NCBI RefSeq assembly: GCF_018139145.2
Contig: NC_059482.1
Coordinates: forward strand, 3,670,294-3,734,293
Length of the DNA stretch: 64,000 nucleotides
DNA from: Gymnogyps californianus
Lineage: Eukaryota > Chordata > Aves > Accipitriformes > Cathartidae
Reading direction: 5' to 3'
Shown: positions 1 through 11,645 of the stretch, one piece after another
Position numbering within the stretch: position 1 is the first letter of the stretch
Layout: every line of letters begins with the position of its first letter
The notes under the pieces: generated by a model
The model's input: the letters and a program-made list of their open reading frames with translations, nothing else
Databases searched by the model: none
Told to the model about the DNA's origin: nothing
Position numbers and translations under genes: made by a program

Positions 1-839
1 AAGAGACTGCTGATAAAATCAGCCTGTTGCATCATATCAGGCTGTTGCCTGCATCATCCCAGCCTTGTTCAGTAATGCCTCCCAAATTTGAACATGCAGT
101 CATCGCCGCGATATATACAGGCTGAATAATTTTACATTCATGCACCTATTCTGCATGTAACGCTGTTATAGTAATAAATGTAAGAACTATCTCAGAAAGG
201 AGAAAGTCTTCTTCAAAGTCTTTTAAAGTCGCCTCCAGTGTCAGCCTAAGCAGAGATTATAAATATATATACGTATGCACCCAGATTTCACTACTTTCTT
301 AAATGGAGTGGAGGTACTATTATAACATATCCTTACGATGCTCCCAGCAGTTGCATAGCATTGCTGCCTGGTATAGAGCATGAGGCATCTTTCCTTAATT
401 CCTTCTGTCCAGATCTTCCACGTAACTATTTTTGCTTGACATATCGTTAGGTATGTTTAATTTTCAGTACTTAATGGCAAGATGCATCGAGGTAGGGAAT
501 ACACTGTAGGCTACCTTGGGCCAGCAGCTATCAGTGACTAACATGGATGTTGCGATTAATATGGCATCTAAGTTCAAGAGAATGATGAGAAATTCAGATC
601 GTTTTCTAAATCGGACTACCAGACCCTGGCTTTCCTTCAGACAAGGGAAAAATGTGTTTGTACCACTTATTTCATTGGCCATTAATGCTATTCCTAGACG
701 ACACCTCATTTAGATGTGCTTTCTCCTACTTCTTCCAGTTCAGCTCTCATACAGTCATAGACAAGACTATCAAATCAGTGTAGATTCCTCTAACAGCTTT
801 TTCCCATGTTTTAATGACTATAACAACCAGAGAGTTCAG
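1..839. other. Intergenic flank downstream of the leftmost gene
   Basis: This stretch lies beyond the polyadenylation signal of the minus-strand gene at 900-11645. I see no exon, RNA gene or recognisable repeat. An 81-codon minus-strand open frame at 464-709 has no flanking splice sites and no family resemblance that I recognise. Confidence 0.5.
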
Positions 840-851
840 AAAGATAGAGCT

Positions 852-857
852 TTTATT
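852..857 (-). terminator. Polyadenylation signal AATAAA of the 411-aa gene
   Basis: AATAAA reads on the minus strand 43 nt after the TGA stop at 900-902. It ends a short, plausible 3' UTR and supports the choice of last exon. Confidence 0.65.
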
Positions 858-899
858 TCAAAAACAAATCTGAAAGAACAGAGGAACCGCTAAATTGGG

Positions 900-947
900 T
901 CAGAGATCCACGTAGCCCAGTGTCCTGGTCTTCACGGCGGGGAGCAG
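900..947 (-). CDS. 411-aa gene, terminal coding exon 12 (residues 397-411 and stop)
   Basis: The acceptor is CTGCCAG after a T-rich tract. It reads LLPAVKTRTLGYVDL and then TGA, followed by a 3' UTR with AATAAA at 852-857. Confidence 0.6.
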   Translation of the reverse strand: MLPAVKTRTLGYVDL

Positions 948-3900
948 CTGGCAGTTTAGGAAAAATACGACAAGACAGAGCGTAGAGCGATCCCTCCTAG
1001 TGCACTCTTCCTGCAATCAGCTGCTCAGAGGTTTCCTTTAAACTGCCTCCAGACCACCACGGTTAGCAACCACTAAGAGCTGCACAACTAAAAATGTATA
1101 TCTCATTTGCCTCCAAATCCTTTTATACCCTCAACCTCCACAGCATCCTGTGACAATGAGTTCCACACTCAAAACTGTGCATTTTGCAGGGAATAACTTT
1201 TTTTTTTTTTTTTTGAAAGCTGCTGCTTGCTAATGTCGCTGGGACAAGCTTGCAAATCCTCACAGGGGAGAGCCGTCGGCCGCAGGGCACTGGGAGGAAA
1301 GGTCAGGTCCTTCGGCTTTCGAACCAAGCTGCAAATTCGGAACCAGCTGGGCGGCTTCGTCCCTGTAAGAAGAGCAGCGATGCTGAGTTGGCATCCTGCG
1401 GCGAGGGGGAAGAACCAGACACCCACCCTTTAATTTCTAACGTGGTTTTGATTTGAAAGCAGATATGAGATGGGAGCCTATGGGAATTTTGTCAGCATTG
1501 CCAAATTAAGCCTTCCTGGGGTGGATCTAGAAACGTCCAGGACTGTCCGGACTTGCAGAAGGTGCCTTGTTTGGGCTTTAGCTGAGACTTTCCGTGCTGG
1601 GTCAGTTCCTCCACCATGCAGGTTTTGACAGCCAGTGAAGGGAGCGGAGCAGGTACCTGGCAGCAGCTACACACCACGGTTTTCAAGTTCAACCAGAGGG
1701 CTTTGGCAGTTTAGTGGCCTATTTTATGTGCTTTAAATGTCTGGTTTTCAGAAGAAGCTGAGCTCTCAATCTCCTGAAAGTCATCTATGGCATTTCCTCT
1801 GACAGCCAAGGATTTTAAGAAGCAAACTAAATGTAAACAACCAAACTTGCCCTTTTTTTCTTGAGAGAAAAGACTCAATAGGGAAAAGGCTCCAGTAAAA
1901 GACTGTGACAATCATGTGGCAGGAGAAACAGCACTTCACTGAGAAGCACATACTTTGTCGATATAATCCTTTCCCCTAGAAGAGGCATTCCTGTATTGAT
2001 TTTCTCAACATTTATCTGTTCTGTGCTCTAGTCTGACAAATACTTGTGTGAGCAAATTTCACCCTGTAAATGGTCAGCCTGCTGTTTGGGGTAGAGGACT
2101 CATTATTTTTATAATGTGACAGATTGCCTAAATAAGACAGCCTCCAGAATGGACCATCCACAAACTCCTAAACCTATATGGAGACATATATAAAATCCTA
2201 CACCAACCTATATAACAAACAACTGAACAAGTGCCCGTGGTTTGTCTGCATGTATGAAGTGCTTGCACAATCATTCCTTTTCAAATAATATATAGTGTTT
2301 GTCAATTTAATAAACACATTAAGCACTAAATGAACAACATTTCTTTACATCAGATAAAAAATCTGTGCATTTATGCTTCAAATATCTATGGAGCTGTAGC
2401 CACACAGGTCAATATAGGAGGATGGGAATTCTTTACCTCTTCTTGCCTGTCATTATATTACCTGTAATAAAATTCAACCAAGCCCCAGCCTTGCGTTAAC
2501 CCGTTCAGTTGGAAATCTGCAACGCACTCGTGGAAAACGCCGCTTCCAGTCAGGCCATTATACACCATGGGGCAAGCCTGCTTATCCAGCGTTGCAGAAA
2601 CATCAAAGCACTTGCCACCTTTGATAAGAGTAAAAAGGGAAGAATGTCTCCAACATTTTATCTCAAATGTAGCATTTTATCTCCAAAAAACCCAAGATCT
2701 ATTATCTTTGCGTATGGTTTCTTCTTATGCTTTTCTAAAGAACAACAGTTTTCCTGTCTGCTTTGTAAATTAAGTAAAATCTTTGATCAAGCCGTATTTC
2801 CAGACCAGCTGAATCCAACTCATAACATATGTTTTGACACCCAAAAAAGTGAAAAGCACATCATTTATCTGGATTAGCATAAGCAACAGTCACCACAAAT
2901 AGAAACTGTAACTCTCCCTCTGATACAGCTGCCCTGTGGCCCTGATCCTGCAGTGGACACACATCGTTTCACCGACGACACACTACACATATGACTTGAC
3001 TTAAGCACAGAAGTGAATTTCTCAGGGTGTAAGATGATGCATTTAGCTTTCAAATTTGCTCCAAGGATCACATGGAATTTCACTGAATAGTCTTTCCTCC
3101 ACTAAATAAACTGCGTGCCAAAAAGATGAAGGCAGATATAGTTGGGCTACATTTAGCTTACCGGCAGTAAAACTGACTCCGTATTCATCCTTGATAACAC
3201 CATCATCAGCCATCTCAGCCAGCGAGGCATTGGACCACTCAATGCCAGCCTTCCTCCCATCAGGGAAAAAGACATAACCTACAGTGAGGCTGAAGGGGAA
3301 AGAAATGGAGCAGATTTGAAGTTCAACCAAAACTCAAATGGACCAGCACATTGGCCTTCCAAGGGAGCTCAACGCTGAGCATGGCCTTCATCCCTGCAAA
3401 GCAGCAGGAATAAATAAAAACGGTTTTATTGTGGGATATTGCAAATGGTGAGCGGGGGAAGCCACGCATGCAGGAAAGATGAGGCTTGCAGGATGGATTG
3501 TGGTGGGCAGGTGGGACAGGCAGGTCACTTGGTCCCACTTGGTCACAGGGCCATGAACACTGGTCTTTAAGCTTCTGGATGCAGAGAGCGCCAGTCAGCA
3601 AGGCAGGGCTCCCTGCATAATGCCCCACTACAGACGGACACACCTCCTTAAATAGCTGGAAGTGCTCAATTTGTACCTCTAAATCATCTGGACAGTAAGA
3701 CAGGCAGCTGCATCAGCCAAGGAGTAATTGAATGGAAAGGAAGTAATTGAAGGTAAAAGCTGTCCTTGTGACTAATTGCAAATGGAAAATTGGGCAGAGG
3801 GGGTAGGGAGCAAGAGGGCGTGGATGGAAATCAGGCTGTACAGCTTCAAAGCAAGAATGTGCATTTAGGCATCCTGCAGAGCAACTTCTGCCACCTTTAA

Positions 3901-6900
3901 GACGTATGTTTTTAGTAGCGTAAACTTCCTTGGTTACTTACTTAGTTGTGGTAGCTGGCATATTAATAACTGTTAAATGTGCCGCAGTCCCATCCTGTAA
4001 GAGAGCGGTAAAGAAAAAGCAGTCTAATTTGTGTAGACTCATTTCTGTGGGCCATACGCTGACTTGACCAAGAAGACACTGGATATAACTCAGGTTATGC
4101 AGCGTGCTATGACCTTATACTTTTAAATCTTGTCAATACATCTTCAATGAAAATCTGGCTGCAAATGAGAGTCCAAGAATATAAACCAAACACATTAACG
4201 ACAAATTAAGGACATTAAGGACAACAGAAAGTCCACAGCAAGTGGACATAAGAGGAGGAGGGAAACAATACATGCAGAGACGTCAGCTAGCCATGTTCAA
4301 AACTGATGGGCAACCTATTAAAGTTGGCCCTGCTTTGACCAGACATCTCTTCTAATCTATATTATTCTATGCCTGAGAGCAGTATACAGAAAAAAATGTT
4401 AAATAAGAAGGAACTGGAATCTCATGTTTTTATTAATTTCTCTTCCATCCTTGAGTCTGAATCCCTTCATGCTCAACTTGGGCTGCTCTGAGGCACATAC
4501 AAGCCTATGCTGTGATGTTATATATGCACAGACACTCAGGGTATGAGGACTCCAAAATTCAATCAGCGATAAACTTTAATTTCTTCTTAACAAACAGTCA
4601 GATGGCTTTTAATTAGGAGAGGAAGAACCACAGTTATTTTGAGTCCTGAATAACTATGAAGAAAAGGGAGAGGTTACTACCTGATTATACACACTGCAGT
4701 GCAAAAGTACAGTCTTATTAAAAGGTACACAGGCATATGTTAAATCACAGCAGCCACCGGATCTACATATATGTGGGATTTTCCAAGGTGTGTTTTTGTG
4801 CTGGCCAGCATATATCTGGGAAAAGAACTTTTATTCCAAATTCAGTCTTAACTCCTGTAATGCTGCCTATAATAGAGAGTTTAGATTTCTTTATGCCTGT
4901 GTTGGCAAAGGAATGCCTTTTCAGGAGCATCTGTTCGGGTTGCATGCCAGCTTGTAAGGCCAGCGTTCAGCATTTCCCCAGGCTGTGTGCTCCCAGCAGC
5001 CACAGCCCTGACTCTCCTCCAGCACAGCCACAACAGCAAAGCGGAGAATTAGAGATCAGCACAGGCAGAAATATTTGTCGACTGCTGTCATGAAGGCTTA
5101 GGATGCCTTCAAACACCTCAGGCTCTCAGTTAGTGTGAATTGGCACTGCATCAACTCCACTGAGTGCCGGGTATTTGCGGCAGCTGAGGATCTGTCCTGT
5201 AAAGCTGCCTATCTAATTTTTCTTAAAAAAGCCCAAACAAACAGTTTCAAGCTACCAAAACAACTTTTGGTTCAATCAGTATAGCAAAATCTCAGTTTTT
5301 ACACACGCAGCTCTGCTTTTGAGAGCTGCTCCCAACACTGATATGTGCTAATGATGGCACCAGTTAGCACTTCCGACTGCACACTGTGGATGCTCCCAGT
5401 GCTGTATTTCTGATTATTTAAATACGACTGACAAGCTCAGGAACACCTCCAATATCATGGTTAAGTAGCATATTGCCATGTTAATACCTACTTCAAAGCG
5501 TGCCAAAATCATGACATAACGGTAAATCTCAGACCAGTCCCGGATACCTGCAAAAAAGAACAAAATCACCCAACCTGAAGTCCACCGTTGCTGGAAAATG
5601 TGAACTAATAGTACCTGACTTGACATTAACTTTGGATAAAGAAATATTCAGTAATTGATATCATGGTAAGCATATGCATGTCCCCAAAACAGTAATGGTA
5701 TTTCCTCTGAAATGTCTTAACTTCATGCCCAGTCATGAAATTGGTTATTTTTACAGATAATCTTTAGTCCTACTATCCTGCCAGTACCAGCTATAGTGAA
5801 GGCAGCCAAGCGAGTGAACTGTTTCTGGTGCTGTTACCGTACGAGTGGCTCCGAACGCCTTTGAGGGAAAGTTCGGTTTTCTCATGATTTTCTATTTCAA
5901 TGTCTCCAACAGACTGGCCCCACTGCTCATGTCGGAAATGTTGGTCCCTTTGTCTGGAAGAAAGAAAAGAGGGAATTGACAGAGGCAAAATCAACAAGTC
6001 TCCTATTCAAGCCGCCTCAATGCCAATCTGATGGACTTATATCCCAAAATGAAGGAGAGATTTCCGAGGATCTGGATCATGGCTATGCCAGACTTTACAC
6101 ATTAGCAATCACTTTTACATTTCCCAGTTATTGCTACATAGTGTCTATGAGACACCTGAGAATGAAACAACAGCAAATTCCCACCCTGACAGACTATAAA
6201 AATGCCCTTTGTTTCAAAAAATGCTGTACTACCAAACAGTTGCTGCTAAGAAGTCAGCAGGTATCACCAAAGACAACACAGTATTGGTATACATAATTTC
6301 TGCTTGTATTTAGACAACACACTATTGATATTCATATTTTCTTCTCGTATTTTCAGCTCTCCGAAGCTTGTATAGTAATTAAAACACCCACTTTAGCTCT
6401 CCTTTCACACGATTATATTCGATCCTTTGCTTCGATATACCTGCACCATTGACTTTGGAAGCAGCCTAAATCAGGCTGTTAGCAATGAAAAAAGACAGAA
6501 TAAGAAATATTCCTAATGCTCAAGGTTTTACGGACCAAAACTGTGGGCAGGTCCCTCCACCCACATATTAGGAAGACCTCATCTGTGTGCAGGATCCTCC
6601 TTAGAGGTTGCCAGGTCTGGTGTGGTAATGAAACCAGGAGACACCTGACAGAAGCCACGTCCTTTATTAGCTCACTTCAAATTAAACCCATCTTCTAAAA
6701 TCACCTAAACCAATACACGACAGAACCTGAAGAAATCTGTAGAAAAATTACTATTAACCCCAGAAGAACTTAATCTCGCCTCTCACTTTTTGACCCTCTG
6801 GAAGAACTCGATGGTCCACGGTTCCTGGGCAAAAGCACGTGCAAATGTGCTGGGGTGACTGTCGACACTGAAGTTAAAGACTTCTGTGAAGTTCTCCCAA

Positions 6901-9900
6901 CTGGGAAAAGAGGGGAAAAAAATAAAAGACATTATTAGCTTTCCGGTCATACCAGGCCAAGTTGCGCGCTCTGACAGTAGCAATCTTTGTATTTTATCAT
7001 TATTGAAAAATTCCGATTTTCGTCATTTTAAATACGTTACTACTTTTCAAGGAAGCAAACAAAAGGAAATCGAGAAGAGCAACAACGGCCTGCAAGAGTC
7101 AACAGATTACCTAGGAAGGGAAGCTAGCAGGGCAGAGCTGCAAGCGAAAGCATGCTGCTTTCTCTCATGTAGTCTGTTCAGAGGTACAAATGCAGCATTA
7201 CCCCAGAAATGCTGTGCTACTTTGACAGCAAATCATTTTTTATCAGACAAATAGAGTCCATAAACAGCAAGAGAAAGCAGAGGCAAGGGCTTCATGTGTT
7301 ACTTCGAAAACAGTAACCAAATCTCTAACCATGAACTCACTATACACCCCAAAGCAAATGTCAAACACTCTTACTGGAAAGAGAATTTAACTGGTACAAG
7401 TTCACCTTCCTCTTCATTCCACTGCTGTCGGTAGGGTCCTTTTCTGTAAGGCAAAGCACTATAATTTTGTATCGCTCCCAAACAAACAGCAAAAAGTTTC
7501 TTACATGTTTGGAAATGGATGCAGTAGGAGACACCGCAGAAGAATGATGCTATTGTGTGCTAAGGTAGAATAGTAATGCTATATATAACCAGACATCTTT
7601 TCATTCCATAAAAATCAATGTGTGCTATTGTTACCAAATAGCTTTTGGTTCAAGTTGGTTAAATATATTTCCAGATAGTGTTCAAAAAGCCTTGGTCTTA
7701 AGTGTAGATAAATGAAACTACAGTGTGCTGCAATACCTCAGTAATCCATCGAAGCTTATTTTCCAGCGTGTTTGGGGCTCTAAGTATTCAATAGTGAGCC
7801 CTCCGCCACTCCAGATCTCTTCAGATTCATCTCTCACCATCATGTTTGGATGTTGTGGGTGCTAAAAAGACATTTCAGGAAAACATTTGCTTAATTCAAT
7901 TGTGAGGATGCAACATGGGTGAATACCTGCTCTGATGGCCCTCTGCAGGAAGAATATTTGGTTGAATTGGCTTTTCAGTTCTACCTGCTTTCTGGTAATC
8001 AGATTATTAGAGAGGGAAAATTGCATCTAAAACACTGAAGTTACAACACATTACTGTTTCAGATAATACAACTGAATTACTTGTGTGAAGGGAGGTCACT
8101 GCAAGAGCTCAGCTCCTTAGGCTAGTGACTCTGTCAAGCTTACAGCCAAGCTGAAGCAGGGCTTCGGGGGTAAATTTATTTGTAGACTGAATTTGATGAA
8201 ACTCTAAAATGATTTAAATGTCTAGTGCATGCAAGCTCCCAAAACTCTTCAGCTGCTCTTTGAAAAATATGTCTTGTTTCCTAAAGCTGCCACTTTTCTA
8301 AAAGAGAGCTTATGCTTGTTGCTGTAGGGAAGGATCTAAGAAGGTCCTGAACTTGGCTGGCAGTTCTAAGTAACAAAGCCACAAAGTAGTATCGTTACAC
8401 TAAATATTACTAGAAAACAAAATAATGCACATCAATGTTCTCTTTTTTCGCTTTCTGCAAATAGGATGTCTCCTGCTTTTTCTGGTCATGGCTACTTAGC
8501 GAAACAAATTTGTGAACATAAAGATAGTTGAGTGCAAAGGGATTTATGCCAGATCTTCCCTTCTTCTTTACTATGTAGTCAGCTATTAACAAAAAAGAAA
8601 ATCCACACGCAAAATATATGATTAATACTGTTTTCTTTTTAGCAAGAATGAAACAGATGTATATATAATTCCCTAAAAGGTTTCCTTTCTCTCTTTAAAA
8701 AAGAGGCAATTCCACAATGTTTTTTATAGCATTCACCCATTAAAAAGGGGGAAAAAATCAACCATAACCATACAATGTAACTTATTAACCAATGTGCTGC
8801 ACATTATCAGAAAGACTGAATGCTCATATTCTTCCTGGGAGACCTACCACAACATTTTTTAGAAAATATGCTATGTTTTGTGCACATTATGGGAAAAAGG
8901 GAATCAGTGTCAGATACCTACTCAAAAAATTAGACAAAACCAGTAATCCGGCCAGTTCTACCACTGTCTTTAGACACGGCACTGATGTCTTACTGTTAGG
9001 ATGTTAATGTAGCGAAGACGCTGAGAACATTAATTTTTGCTTGGGATCCTAACATGGGTTCAAGGTAGGAGTTCAGCACTGCTCTTGAATGTCATCCCAC
9101 ATCCACCACTTACTTCAAACTCGCCTATTCCATCCACCCTCAGGAAGAGCCACATCTCACAGATCCCACCGGGACGTTTTGCAAGACGAGCAATCACAAA
9201 GGTCTTGTTGGTCTCTGCAAAGCCAGTGAAGTAAACCGAATCAAGCGCCTAGGGAAAGGGAAATGGATTTCAGCTCCAGGTGGAGGCAGGAAAGGAGGGG
9301 GAGAAGGTGAGTAATTCTTTGTTTTCCGTAGGTTTCTTCTCAGGAATCAAATTTTACTTTCACTTTTTATATTTAATAGCAGGCACCCCAGCAAACAGCC
9401 AGAGAGTTTTGCTAGCAGCAGTGAAGCCTCATTCATAAGACAGGACAGGCCATATGCTCAGAAAATGTCTGAGACCCACAACGTTTAGTCAATCTGGTGT
9501 TTATTGACGATAATCACACCGTTCGTTGACACAAAAGCATTTTTCCTTTCTTGTTTGCCCATTTCCTCATCAGGGCAGACACGGGAAGCAGAGAGGGAGC
9601 AGATGAGAAGCAGTTTTAGAGAGGGAACGTAATTATTGCCTGATAGTCATGGACAAGGTGAAATATTATCCCGAATTAAGATGATTATTTTGCAATGAGA
9701 AGTTCCCTTGACCAAAATCCTTATGAAATGTGACCTCAAAAAATGTGTCTGTGAGGATGGAATTGAGCCACAATCATGCTGTTTCCCCATCTACCTCCAA
9801 ATTGTATGTAGGACAACTCATACTTAGGGGAAACATAGAACTAAAAAGGAAAAAGGAACAGAAGGAAAGTAAATCATAGGAAAGTCAGGACTTTACTAAC

Positions 9901-11645
9901 ATGATTAGCAGCTGGTGTAGGGCCAGTTAACACAGCAAAGCTCAAAAACTGTTAGGCACAGAAGTCCACAACTTCAAATTCAGATGCATTTTCATGTATT
10001 TGTGCAGAACTCGCTCAAAGTGAAGTTTTACAAGCTGGAACATGGAAATTAAGATTTATGAATGCATTTTTGGGCGTGGATGAAATCCTGCTTCTGAAAA
10101 ATTATCCATTGTAAAATGCAAAACAATACTAAAATCGGATTATTATTGCCCTTATGCATACAGCTAAGGGAGGGATTTTGAGAGCACAGAGTCTGGAAAT
10201 ACACACAGAGCGAGCCTACTGGATGCCAATGCAAAAATTCAGAGACTTAATTTCTGGAAGTATTTTCCAGATCTGTTTTCAGACCTCTCGTGTAAGTGTT
10301 GCTCCAGCGTTGCTGCTTGGAGGAGCAGAGACGAAAGCACAGACCCCTTGGCTATATCTCAAACCACCTTGGATGTCAGTTTGATTTGGAAGATGGTGTC
10401 ACTCCTGCCCTATCAAATCTGCTCGAGATTGACAAAACACTTCAAAACGCTCCAAGCAGCAGCTTAATTAGTAGAAAGGAAAAGCTAGAGAAAACAGCTT
10501 CTTCTTTTAAAGGCTAAGGAGAACCCCCAATGCATTTGTTAAATAATATGACTTAAGGATTCCCAGAAGGCTCCAGGAAATGTTAGCAAGAAGTTGATTT
10601 TTCACAGAAATTCCTTAGGATCCAAAATCTCAGCTGGCATCTGCAAGCCAAATCTTGATGAGGCAAGGAAAACCCAGGGAAATCCTGTCTCATCAGCCGT
10701 TCTGCTTCGCCCTCTCGCCAAAAAATACAGCAAAGCCCACCCAAATCTCCCTGTTAGGCACAGTGAGCATTTTGACAGGATGGTATATGAACACAGGCAA
10801 GGTACAGGTTGTACATAGAGGGTTTATTATTCATTAAGTAGACAAGTACACCTGGAAAATTAGATTCAGTTCACTGAGTGTGCTAAAATAAAAGGCTTCT
10901 GTCCCCCCCAGTGTATCTGCTTTTTCCCATTGACATCAGATAGTCTGATTAGAGGTAACCCTTCTCCCTGCAAGGGACAGCCAAGGTGACATCCCCAACC
11001 TGGCTTCCCTGGGATGTGTTGAAGGGGGAGAAAAAGGATGTGGGTCCGGAGGCTTCACGGGTTGGGTGGTGGAGGGTGCCAGACAGCAGGATGCAGGGGA
11101 TGGGGGTACCGGAGGGGTGCAGGTCCCAGGGAGATGCGAGGCGCTGGGGTGCAGGGGATGCAGGTCCCTGAGGGATGTGGGTTCTGCAGATGGAGGTGGT
11201 GTGGGTCCAAGGGGAATGGGTGTTGTGGGGGAACGTGGGTCCCAGCGGATGGGGGCTCCTGGGATTGGGGGGTGGGGATGCTGGGGATGGGGTCCCAGGG
11301 CGACAGGGGGGTGCCGGGGGTGCAGGGAGATGGGGGTGCGAGGGAAGGGGGGGGTCGCGGAAGGGGCTCCCGGGGAAGGTGGTCCCAAGATTGGGGGTGC
11401 CGGGGGGGGGGGGGGGGGCGCAGGACACTCACGTGGGGGTCGGGGCGGAGCGGGCGCGGCCGCCGTGGCTCCGCGGGCCCTCCGCCGGCCGCCCGCTGCC
11501 TCCAGGCGCCGTGGAAGAGCAAGAGGCAACCCAGGGCCCAGCGCTTCAGCGGAGCCCAGGCGCCGGGGCCGGCCGCCCGCCGCGGCCCGAGCAGCGCCAG
11601 CAGCGCCGCCGCCAGCAGCGCCAGCAGCGCCAGCAGCCCCAGCAT
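900..11645 (-). CDS. Predicted lumenal type II membrane (or secreted) protein, 411 aa, 12 exons; related to the N-terminal region of animal PEP-synthase-like proteins
   Basis: Twelve exons join in phase: 11645-11433, 9248-9114, 7861-7737, 7443-7375, 6900-6787, 5953-5838, 5547-5492, 3994-3942, 3289-3162, 2618-2462, 1975-1954 and 947-900. Residues 2-19 are a leucine/alanine-rich hydrophobic segment, a signal anchor or signal peptide. Five N-X-S/T sequons at N85, N184, N190, N294 and N314 imply that the rest is lumenal or extracellular. The body is rich in Trp, Gly and beta-type motifs. From memory its order of motifs (SFDGLLRKG, LKGVRSHSYG, FTAGGK) resembles the N-terminal part of vertebrate proteins annotated as putative phosphoenolpyruvate synthase. 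The coding frame stops before any ATP-grasp or PEP-utilising domain, so I infer no enzymatic function. The start is the ATG at 11645, with G at -3; no ATG lies upstream in the same frame. The gene is divergent from ZDHHC7. Exon assembly is reliable; identity is uncertain. Confidence 0.75.
1196..1215. repeat. Poly-T tract (poly-A on minus strand)
   Basis: A run of about 16 T lies in the last intron of the 411-aa gene. It may be a simple homopolymer or an old retroposon tail; no retroposon body is recognisable next to it. Confidence 0.6.
1954..1975 (-). CDS. 411-aa gene, 22-nt microexon 11 (residues 389-396)
   Basis: The acceptor is CTTCTAG and the donor GTATGT. It encodes RGKDYIDK together with the two bases carried from exon 10. 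It is the only short exon I found that converts the phase-2 end of exon 10 to the phase-0 start of the last exon. Skipping it gives a 393-residue product ending SCSPP. Confidence 0.55.
2462..2618 (-). CDS. 411-aa gene, coding exon 10 (residues 337-389)
   Basis: The acceptor is ATCAAAG after a pyrimidine-rich run, and the donor is GTAATA. It completes FTAGGKCFDVSATL, then VADFQLNGLTQGWGLVEFYY, and ends in phase 2. Confidence 0.8.
3162..3289 (-). CDS. 411-aa gene, coding exon 9 (residues 294-337)
   Basis: The acceptor is CCTTCAG and the donor GTAAGC. It reads NLTVGYVFFPDGRKAGIEW and ends VSFTA plus one base. It carries the sequons at N294 and N314. Confidence 0.85.
3942..3994 (-). CDS. 411-aa gene, coding exon 8 (residues 277-294)
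   Basis: A 53-nt exon found by phase: exons 7 and 9 do not join without it. It has a CTTACAG acceptor and a strong GTAAGT donor and reads DGTAAHLTVINMPATTT plus two bases. Confidence 0.85.
4322..4372 (+). repeat. CR1-type LINE 3'-tail remnant
   Basis: The stretch contains GGCCCTGCTTTGA, then a degenerate TTC-rich segment, then ATTATTCTATG, in the order found in avian CR1 3' ends. The middle is deleted relative to the usual tail. It lies in intron 7 of the 411-aa gene. Confidence 0.55.
5492..5547 (-). CDS. 411-aa gene, coding exon 7 (residues 258-276)
   Basis: A 56-nt exon with a TTTGCAG acceptor and GTAGGT donor. It reads GIRDWSEIYRYVMILARFE. Confidence 0.85.
5838..5953 (-). CDS. 411-aa gene, coding exon 6 (residues 219-258)
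   Basis: The acceptor is CTTCCAG and the donor GTAACA. It reads QRDQHFRHEQWGQSVGDIEI and ends LKGVRSHSY plus one base. Confidence 0.85.
6787..6900 (-). CDS. 411-aa gene, coding exon 5 (residues 181-219)
   Basis: The acceptor is TTCCCAG and the donor GTGAGA. It includes WENFTEVFNFS, carrying two sequons (N184 and N190), then AQEPWTIEFFQRVK. Confidence 0.85.
7375..7443 (-). CDS. 411-aa gene, coding exon 4 (residues 158-181)
   Basis: A 69-nt exon with a CTTACAG acceptor and GTAAGA donor. It reads KGPYRQQWNEEEGELVPVKF and keeps the split-codon phase of its neighbours. Confidence 0.85.
7737..7861 (-). CDS. 411-aa gene, coding exon 3 (residues 117-158)
   Basis: The acceptor is TTTTTAG. It begins HPQHPNMMVRDESEEIW and ends SFDGLL plus two bases (AG) at a GTATTG donor. 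Confidence 0.85.
9114..9248 (-). CDS. 411-aa gene, coding exon 2 (residues 72-116)
   Basis: The acceptor is CCCTAG and the donor GTAAGT, both at codon boundaries. It reads ALDSVYFTGFAETNKT and onward, with sequon N85-K-T, and ends in GIGEFE. Confidence 0.85.
9249..11040 (-). other. Intron 1 of the 411-aa gene, plain part
   Basis: No exon, RNA gene or clear repeat is seen here. The open frames at 10049-10837 lie on both strands, overlap one another and have no splice context. The rest of the intron, up to 11432, is the G-rich repeat tract. Confidence 0.45.
11041..11420. repeat. G-rich minisatellite-like tract with poly-G run
   Basis: The plus strand has imperfect repeats of 15-30 bp built on GGGGATG, GTGGGTCC and GGGGTGCAGG. 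It ends in an uninterrupted run of 17 G at 11402-11418, then CG. On the transcribed (minus) strand this is a C-rich intron sequence starting 14 nt after the exon 1 donor. The long Pro/His-rich frames it generates are by-products of the repeat. Confidence 0.8.
11433..11645 (-). CDS. 411-aa gene, coding exon 1 (residues 1-71)
   Basis: The exon encodes the hydrophobic N-terminus (LGLLALLALLAAALLALLG) followed by a basic, Pro/Arg-rich linker. It ends at a codon boundary in a GTGAGT donor. It is GC-rich and inside a CpG island. Confidence 0.75.

Noticed and set aside
464..709. 81-codon minus-strand frame as a further exon of the leftmost gene
   Set aside because: It lies past the stop codon and polyA signal and has no matching acceptor phase.
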